DNA from: Polyangium sp. y55x31
GTDB lineage: Bacteria; Myxococcota_A; Polyangia; Polyangiales; Polyangiaceae
Length of the DNA: 64,000 nucleotides
Direction of reading: 5' to 3'
Assembly (NCBI RefSeq): GCF_029946505.1
Contig: NZ_JARZHG010000013.1
Coordinates: forward strand, 206,676-270,675
Under the pieces are notes generated by a model. The model was not told where the DNA came from, ran no database searches, and saw nothing but the letters and a program-made list of their open reading frames with translations. This document shows positions 59,907 through 64,000 of the stretch, piece after piece. Both the position numbers and the translations under genes were made by a program. Numbering within the stretch: position 1 is the stretch's first letter; each line of letters starts with the position of its first letter.

Positions 59907-60491
59907 TCAGCCGTAAAATGCCCGGATCGTCACCGAGATCCTTCGCCCGCGTGAGCCCTTCGGCGCGGGGACCTCGTGGGTCCAGGTGCGATTCGTATCC
60001 CACGGAATCACGATGACCCCCGCATGCACCGCGGGGACGTCGACGAACCCCTTTTCTCGCCACGGCCGCATGCGGAACACCCGCTCCTCGCCGAACGAGA
60101 ACGTGACGATCGGCGACCCCTCGACGCGGTTGATGTCGCTGTCGCGGTGTTTTCCGATGTAATGCCCCTCCGCGCCGTCGTACCAGTTGAAGAGCAGGCC
60201 GTTCAGCCGCGGATCGAAGGCCTCGCGTGCCCAGCCGAGCCACGCCTCCATCTCCGGCGTCAGCGGGAGCGCGCGATTCGTGTTGCCCGTGTAGCGGTAG
60301 TCCGCGCCGTACGCCTGTTGCCATCGCGGCGTGCGCACGAGGCGGCCGTGCATCTTGATCTGGTGAAACTCGTCCGGGTGCAGCGCCCAGAGCGCCTCGA
60401 AGCCGGCCGCGTCCGGGACCAGGGCCTCGGGCAGGGCGCCGACCTGCACGTGGTGCGTCTCGTCGAGCGCGATCGTGCGAAGCGGGATCAT
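59907..60491 (-). CDS. AlkB-like 2-oxoglutarate/Fe(II) dioxygenase
   Basis: 194 residues. Iron ligands His115-x-Asp117 (IGKHRDSDIN) and His172 (TWTHEVP) with the 2-oxoglutarate Arg region RRISVTIR (about 184-190) give the HxD...H...R pattern. LLFNWYDGAEGHYIGKH and SPIVTFSFGEERVFRMR are AlkB-family landmarks. It probably repairs alkylated nucleic acid by oxidative demethylation. No Ada-type regulator is nearby. It converges with the HAD gene. Confidence 0.9.
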   Translation of the reverse strand: MIPLRTIALDETHHVQVGALPEALVPDAAGFEALWALHPDEFHQIKMHGRLVRTPRWQQAYGADYRYTGNTNRALPLTPEMEAWLGWAREAFDPRLNGLLFNWYDGAEGHYIGKHRDSDINRVEGSPIVTFSFGEERVFRMRPWREKGFVDVPAVHAGVIVIPWDTNRTWTHEVPAPKGSRGRRISVTIRAFYG

Positions 60492-60614
60492 GGACTGGTC
60501 ATACGTTCAGACGGCGCGGAGCACAAGCAGGTCGTCGTCGTGGCGGGCGGTTGACCGTGCCCTTTCGAGGGGTTTTACTCCGGGCCCGGCCGCGCTCGGC
60601 TGAAGGAGGCTTCG

Positions 60615-61256
60615 ATGTCGCTCACGTTCTACTACGGCTCCGGATCGCCGTACGCCTGGAAGGTATGGCTCGCCCTCGAGCACAAGAAGCTCGACTACGA
60701 GTGGAAGCTTTTGACGTTCGACCGCGGCGAGACGCGTACCCCCGAATATCTCGCGATCAACCCGCGCGGCAAGGTGCCCGTCCTCGTGCACGACGGCCTC
60801 GTGATCGCCGAATCGAACGCGATCGTCGAGTACCTCGAAGAACGATTTCCCGATTCCCCGCTCCTGCCGCGCGACATTTCCGCGCGCGCAAAGGTTCGCC
60901 AGCTCGCCGCCGAGGCCGACGGCTACATCGCCCCGGTGCAACGCAAGTTGTTCCAGGAAACTTTGTTCACCAAAGAAGAGGCGCGGGACGCGACCAAGAT
61001 CGCCGAGGCGCACGCGGCCATCCTCGAAGAGCTCGCGCGATGGGAGGCCCGGCTCACGGGGGATTGGCTCGCAGGCGACCTCTCGCTCGCCGATTTCGCG
61101 ACCTATCCGCACGTTCGCGCCATCCGTCGCGTCGACGACCGCCTGCCCGCGCACGGCCTCGGCGACCTCTGGCCCGCTCGCATCACCGCCTGGATGAAGC
61201 GCATCGAGGCCTTGCCCTATTACGAAAAGACGATTCCCCCGCACTGGAAGGGCTGA
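60615..61256 (+). CDS. Glutathione S-transferase
   Basis: 213 residues. The thioredoxin-like half starts MSLTFYYGSGSPYAWKVWLA, with the Ser of SPYAWK as catalytic candidate, then NPRGKVPVLVHDGLVIAESN (cis-Pro and glutathione-binding ES). The helical half has LAGDLSLADFATYPHVR, the N-capping/hydrophobic staple motif. A theta- or nu-like GST is likely. A GGAGG-type site (AAGGAGGCTTCG) precedes the ATG. Confidence 0.94.
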   Translation: MSLTFYYGSGSPYAWKVWLALEHKKLDYEWKLLTFDRGETRTPEYLAINPRGKVPVLVHDGLVIAESNAIVEYLEERFPDSPLLPRDISARAKVRQLAAEADGYIAPVQRKLFQETLFTKEEARDATKIAEAHAAILEELARWEARLTGDWLAGDLSLADFATYPHVRAIRRVDDRLPAHGLGDLWPARITAWMKRIEALPYYEKTIPPHWKG

Positions 61257-61295
61257 CCTTCGAAGCGTGACCCGGCCGCCCGGCAGGCGCAGGTT

Positions 61296-61321
61296 CTGCA
61301 CGGTCAACGCAAGCCGTGCAG
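61296..61321 (+). terminator. Stem-loop after the GST gene
   Basis: CTGCACGG (61296-61303) pairs perfectly with CCGTGCAG (61314-61321) around a 10-base loop. It lies 39 bases past the GST stop. No T-tract follows, so it may be a weak terminator or an operator for the next gene. Confidence 0.45.
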
Positions 61322-61417
61322 GGCGACGTCCGCGACCATGAGAAGCGCAGGCGTCGCGCGCCGGCCGAGCGGCCTTTCCGCGTGGGTCTGGCATGGCGCT
61401 CGCTGGAGGCGCCACGA

Positions 61418-62161
61418 ATGCCGCCGGATGTCCAGGAAAACGAAAGCCGTGATATCGAGGCGCTCGAGGCGCGCGCGCTCGGGGATCGTCATCGACGCGC
61501 GTCCGGGATCTCGGATGTCGTGCTCGGAGGGCAAGACGGGCTCGTGAACGTGCTCGGCGTGGTCCTCGGCGTCGCGGCCGCGACGAGCGCCTCGGCCGTG
61601 GTGCTCGTCGCGGGCCTCGCGGCCGCATTCGCCGAATCGCTCTCGATGGCCGCGGTCGCTTACACCTCGACGATGGCCGAGGCCGACGTCTACGAGAGCG
61701 AGCGCGCGCGGGAGATGCGCCACGTCCGCGACATCCCGGCGCTCGAGCGGGAGGAGATCCGCGACATTTACCGGAGCAAGGGATTCGAGGGGGAAATGCT
61801 CGACAAGGTGGTCGAGACGATCACGGCGAACCGCGAGGTATGGGTCGCGGTCATGATGGCCGAGGAGCACAAGCTCGCGCCCGTCGAGCGAAGGCAAGCC
61901 CTGCGCGGCGCGCTCGTCGTCGGCGTGTCGTCGATCCTCGGCTCGCTCGTGCCGCTCGTGCCGTTTTTTCTCCTGCCCGTTCGCGCGGGGATGGTCGCCT
62001 CCGTGGCTCTGGCCGCGCTCTCGCTTTTCGCGGTGGGCGCCTACAAGGGGCACGTCACGACGGGGCGGCGCTCGAAGAGCGGCCTCGAGCTTGCGGCCAT
62101 CGGCATTGCGACCGCACTCGTCGGTTACGCCGTGGGAGCATTGCTCGAAGTCCGTCCTTGA
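61418..62161 (+). CDS. VIT1/CCC1-family membrane transporter
   Basis: 247 residues from ATG 61418, preceded by TGGAGG. The family pattern is GGQDGLVNVLGVVLGVAAA, then SLSMAAVAYTSTMAEADVYE (the Ser/Thr-rich cavity face), a charged cytoplasmic region (about 95-160) with EEIRDIYRSKGFEGEMLDKV, and two to three C-terminal membrane helices. Members move Fe2+ or Mn2+ out of the cytosol. No metal regulator is adjacent. The longer upstream GTG start has no family match. Confidence 0.9.
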   Translation: MPPDVQENESRDIEALEARALGDRHRRASGISDVVLGGQDGLVNVLGVVLGVAAATSASAVVLVAGLAAAFAESLSMAAVAYTSTMAEADVYESERAREMRHVRDIPALEREEIRDIYRSKGFEGEMLDKVVETITANREVWVAVMMAEEHKLAPVERRQALRGALVVGVSSILGSLVPLVPFFLLPVRAGMVASVALAALSLFAVGAYKGHVTTGRRSKSGLELAAIGIATALVGYAVGALLEVRP

Positions 62162-62248
62162 GACGGAGCTGCGCGTGCCGGCTCGCCAGCTCGGCTGGGG
62201 CCTGCTATCGTGGAGCCGCCTTCGGGTCGTGACGAGCAGGTGCGAGAG

Positions 62249-63748
62249 ATGTCCGAACATTTCGACGTGATCATCGTGGGTGCAGGGTTGTCGGGGATCG
62301 GGGCGGCCCATCACCTCACGACCAAGTGCCCCGGCAAGACGTTCGCGATCCTCGAGGGGCGCGAGGCCATCGGCGGGACCTGGGACCTCTTTCGTTATCC
62401 GGGCATTCGGTCCGACTCCGACATGTACACGCTCGGCTATTCGTTCAAGCCGTGGAAGGAGCGGAAGGCCATCGCGGATGGCTCGTCGATCCTCGCCTAC
62501 ATCCGCGAGACGGCGAAGGAGATCGGCATCGAATCGAAGATCCGGTTCGGCTGCCGGGTCGTGCGCGCCACGTGGTCGAGCGAGCGCGCGGTGTGGACCG
62601 TGGAGGTCGAGCGCGGCCCGTCGAAGGAGATCGTCCGCTTCACGTGCAATTTTCTCCTCATGTGCAGCGGCTATTACGATTACGAGAAGGGGCATGCGCC
62701 CGAGTTCGCGGGCACCGAGCGCTTCAAGGGGCGCATCGTGCATCCGCAATTTTGGACGGAGGACGTCGCGTATCGCGGGAAACGCGTGGTCGTGATCGGC
62801 AGCGGCGCGACGGCCGTTACGCTCGTGCCGGAACTCGCCAAGGAGGCCGCGCATGTGGTGATGCTCCAGCGCTCGCCGACGTACGTGGTATCGCTCCCGT
62901 CCCAGGACGTGATCGCGCGCTGGCTCCAGAAGCGGGTCCCCATGCACGTCGCGTACGAGGTCACGCGCTGGAAGAACGTGCTCGTGGGCATGTTCTTTTA
63001 TCAGCTCGCGCGGCGGAGGCCGACGAGCGTGAAGAAGCGGATGGTCGATCTCGTGCGGGAGAGCCTCGGGCCCGACTTCGACGTCGACAAACATTTCACG
63101 CCTCGATACAACCCCTGGGATCAGCGCCTGTGTGTCGTGCCGGACGGTGATCTTTTCAAGGCCGTGAAGTCGGGCAAGGCGTCGGTCGTCACCGACCATA
63201 TCGATACGTTCACCGAAAAGGGAATCCGGCTCGTGTCGGGGCAGGAGCTCGAAGCGGATCTCGTGGTGATGGCGACGGGGTTACGGCTCCTCTTCCTCGG
63301 CGGCGTGGAGCTTCTGGTGGACGGTCGCCGCGTCGAGCCGTCGAAGCTCCTCAGTTACAAGGGTGTGATGTTCAGCGACGTGCCGAACCTGGCGTGCGCG
63401 TTCGGGTACACGAATGCGTCGTGGACCCTGAAAGCCGACCTCGTCTCCGAATACGTTTGTCGCCTGCTGAACCACATGGACGTGATCGGCGCGCGTCGGT
63501 GCACGCCGTGCCGCGGGGATTCCGACGTGGAGGAGCTGCCGTTGCTCGATTTCTCGTCGGGGTATGTCCAGCGCGCGGTCCACGCGTTTCCGAGGCAAGG
63601 CTCGAAGAAACCGTGGAAGGTCAATCAGAATTATTTGCTCGACATCGCGGCCTTGCGTTTCGGGGAGGTCGACGACGGCACGATGGAGTTTGCTGGGACG
63701 AACCCCGCAGGCGCCGGGGCGCGTTCCCGTGCGGGGGCGACGTCCTAG
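62249..63748 (+). CDS. Flavin-containing Baeyer-Villiger-type monooxygenase
   Basis: 499 residues. FAD Rossmann VIIVGAGLSGIGAA (about 7-20), then GTWDLFRYPGIRSDSDMYTL, the NADPH site VVVIGSGATAV, and the type I fingerprint FKGRIVHPQFWTED (F-x-G-x3-H-x3-W, with Thr in place of the usual Pro/Asp). It should insert an oxygen atom into ketones or oxidise nitrogen/sulphur using NADPH and O2. The substrate is unknown. The last 20 residues are low-complexity and the gene ends about 70 bases before a transposase. Confidence 0.93.
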   Translation: MSEHFDVIIVGAGLSGIGAAHHLTTKCPGKTFAILEGREAIGGTWDLFRYPGIRSDSDMYTLGYSFKPWKERKAIADGSSILAYIRETAKEIGIESKIRFGCRVVRATWSSERAVWTVEVERGPSKEIVRFTCNFLLMCSGYYDYEKGHAPEFAGTERFKGRIVHPQFWTEDVAYRGKRVVVIGSGATAVTLVPELAKEAAHVVMLQRSPTYVVSLPSQDVIARWLQKRVPMHVAYEVTRWKNVLVGMFFYQLARRRPTSVKKRMVDLVRESLGPDFDVDKHFTPRYNPWDQRLCVVPDGDLFKAVKSGKASVVTDHIDTFTEKGIRLVSGQELEADLVVMATGLRLLFLGGVELLVDGRRVEPSKLLSYKGVMFSDVPNLACAFGYTNASWTLKADLVSEYVCRLLNHMDVIGARRCTPCRGDSDVEELPLLDFSSGYVQRAVHAFPRQGSKKPWKVNQNYLLDIAALRFGEVDDGTMEFAGTNPAGAGARSRAGATS

Positions 63749-63815
63749 CAGCCCGTGGACCTATCCCGAAGGACGATCGACAGGGACGGGAGGGGATGGT
63801 AGGTTTGTCCGCGTC

Positions 63816-64000
63816 ATGTCGATGGGTCGAAGACGGGAGAAGCAGGCGCCGCTCTGGGTGGCGGCGCCTTCGCTGCCGCGGTCGCCGGGGCACCGGTTCT
63901 ACGAGAAGCTGAACGAGCTTCTGCGCGAGAACGGGTTTGACCGGGCCATGGAGGCGGCGTGCGTGAAGTATTTCGAGGCCGACGGGACGGCGGGCAGGCC
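63816..64000 (+). mobile_element. Insertion sequence, transposase 5' end (IS1182-like), cut by window edge
   Basis: From ATG 63816 about 61 codons are visible, including KQAPLWVAAPSLPRSPGHRF, YEKLNELLRENGFD and ACVKYFEADGTAGRP. These are the N-terminal residues of DDE transposases of the IS1182/IS5-like group. The catalytic domain lies outside the window. The left inverted repeat should be between 63749 and 63815, but the other end cannot be seen, so no boundary is claimed. Confidence 0.75.

Noticed and set aside
1..64000. tRNA, rRNA, CRISPR array or prophage
   Set aside because: No tRNA-like cloverleaf, rRNA stretch, regularly spaced repeats or phage structural genes were noticed on reading both strands; a covariance-model scan was not possible.

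Overview
The window is high-GC bacterial DNA that reads like a myxobacterium, most likely of the Sorangiineae/Polyangium type. The signs are a protein ending in a MYXO-CTERM-type sorting tail, many lipoproteins with Gly/Ser- or Pro-rich linkers after the lipobox cysteine, eukaryote-like Ser/Thr kinases (one fused to an AAA ATPase, GAF and STAS module), hybrid histidine kinases, and an ECF42 sigma factor with its DGPF/YCII partners. The genus is an inference from these traits. No rRNA, tRNA or CRISPR array was seen. The window is ordinary chromosome, except that it ends inside the start of an IS transposase.

Layout. 1-5.3 kb: a BlaI/M56 peptidase pair behind tandem operator dyads (the peptidase is cut by the left edge), a YaeQ protein, and a large beta-propeller/di-c-type-cytochrome lipoprotein, closed by a strong bidirectional terminator. 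5.3-15.6 kb (minus strand): a 1722-residue kinase-ATPase-GAF-STAS protein, a second propeller/cytochrome protein, and a duplicated VWA lipoprotein. 15.7-24.6 kb: a MerR/TipAS regulator with a textbook 19-bp-spacer promoter, then small metabolic and hypothetical genes, a TonB-like protein, a PAS-PAS-STAS protein and a ferritin-like protein. 24.6-36.2 kb: a GST, a zinc-ribbon membrane protein, two overlapping lipoprotein genes that together make one NHL/PAL propeller, a Sel1 lipoprotein, a YdeI protein, a MYXO-CTERM protein, a nitronate monooxygenase, a second Ser/Thr kinase and an M23 peptidase.

36.3-39.9 kb: an ECF42 sigma factor, two YCII/DGPF proteins and DUF2277, divergent from an ArsR-SRPBCC pair. 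39.9-46.2 kb: an enoyl-CoA hydratase, a small lipoprotein, a MepA-like endopeptidase, a PHM-like copper monooxygenase fused to a c-type heme domain, and an OmpR-type two-component pair. 46.2-51.2 kb: a Cys-rich lipoprotein, an overlapping ECF sigma/FecR-TPR/outer-membrane-barrel operon, and a PAS-STAS protein. 51.2-54.4 kb: an FG-GAP lipoprotein and an aldo/keto reductase set between an intact unknown gene and a decayed copy of its 3' end.

54.4-58.8 kb holds the most interesting operon: a stand-alone cobalamin-binding protein carrying the W-x9-EH and E-x-H signature of AdoB12 photoreceptors, followed by two hybrid histidine kinases with four receiver domains and no DNA-binding output. 59-64 kb: a HAD phosphatase, an AlkB-like dioxygenase, a GST, a VIT1-like transporter, a Baeyer-Villiger-type flavin monooxygenase, and the partial transposase.

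Signalling dominates the window: three RsbR-like STAS proteins, two Ser/Thr kinases, three histidine kinases, one stand-alone response regulator, two ECF sigma factors, and BlaI, MerR and ArsR repressor-type regulators. A large secreted/lipoprotein complement accompanies it.
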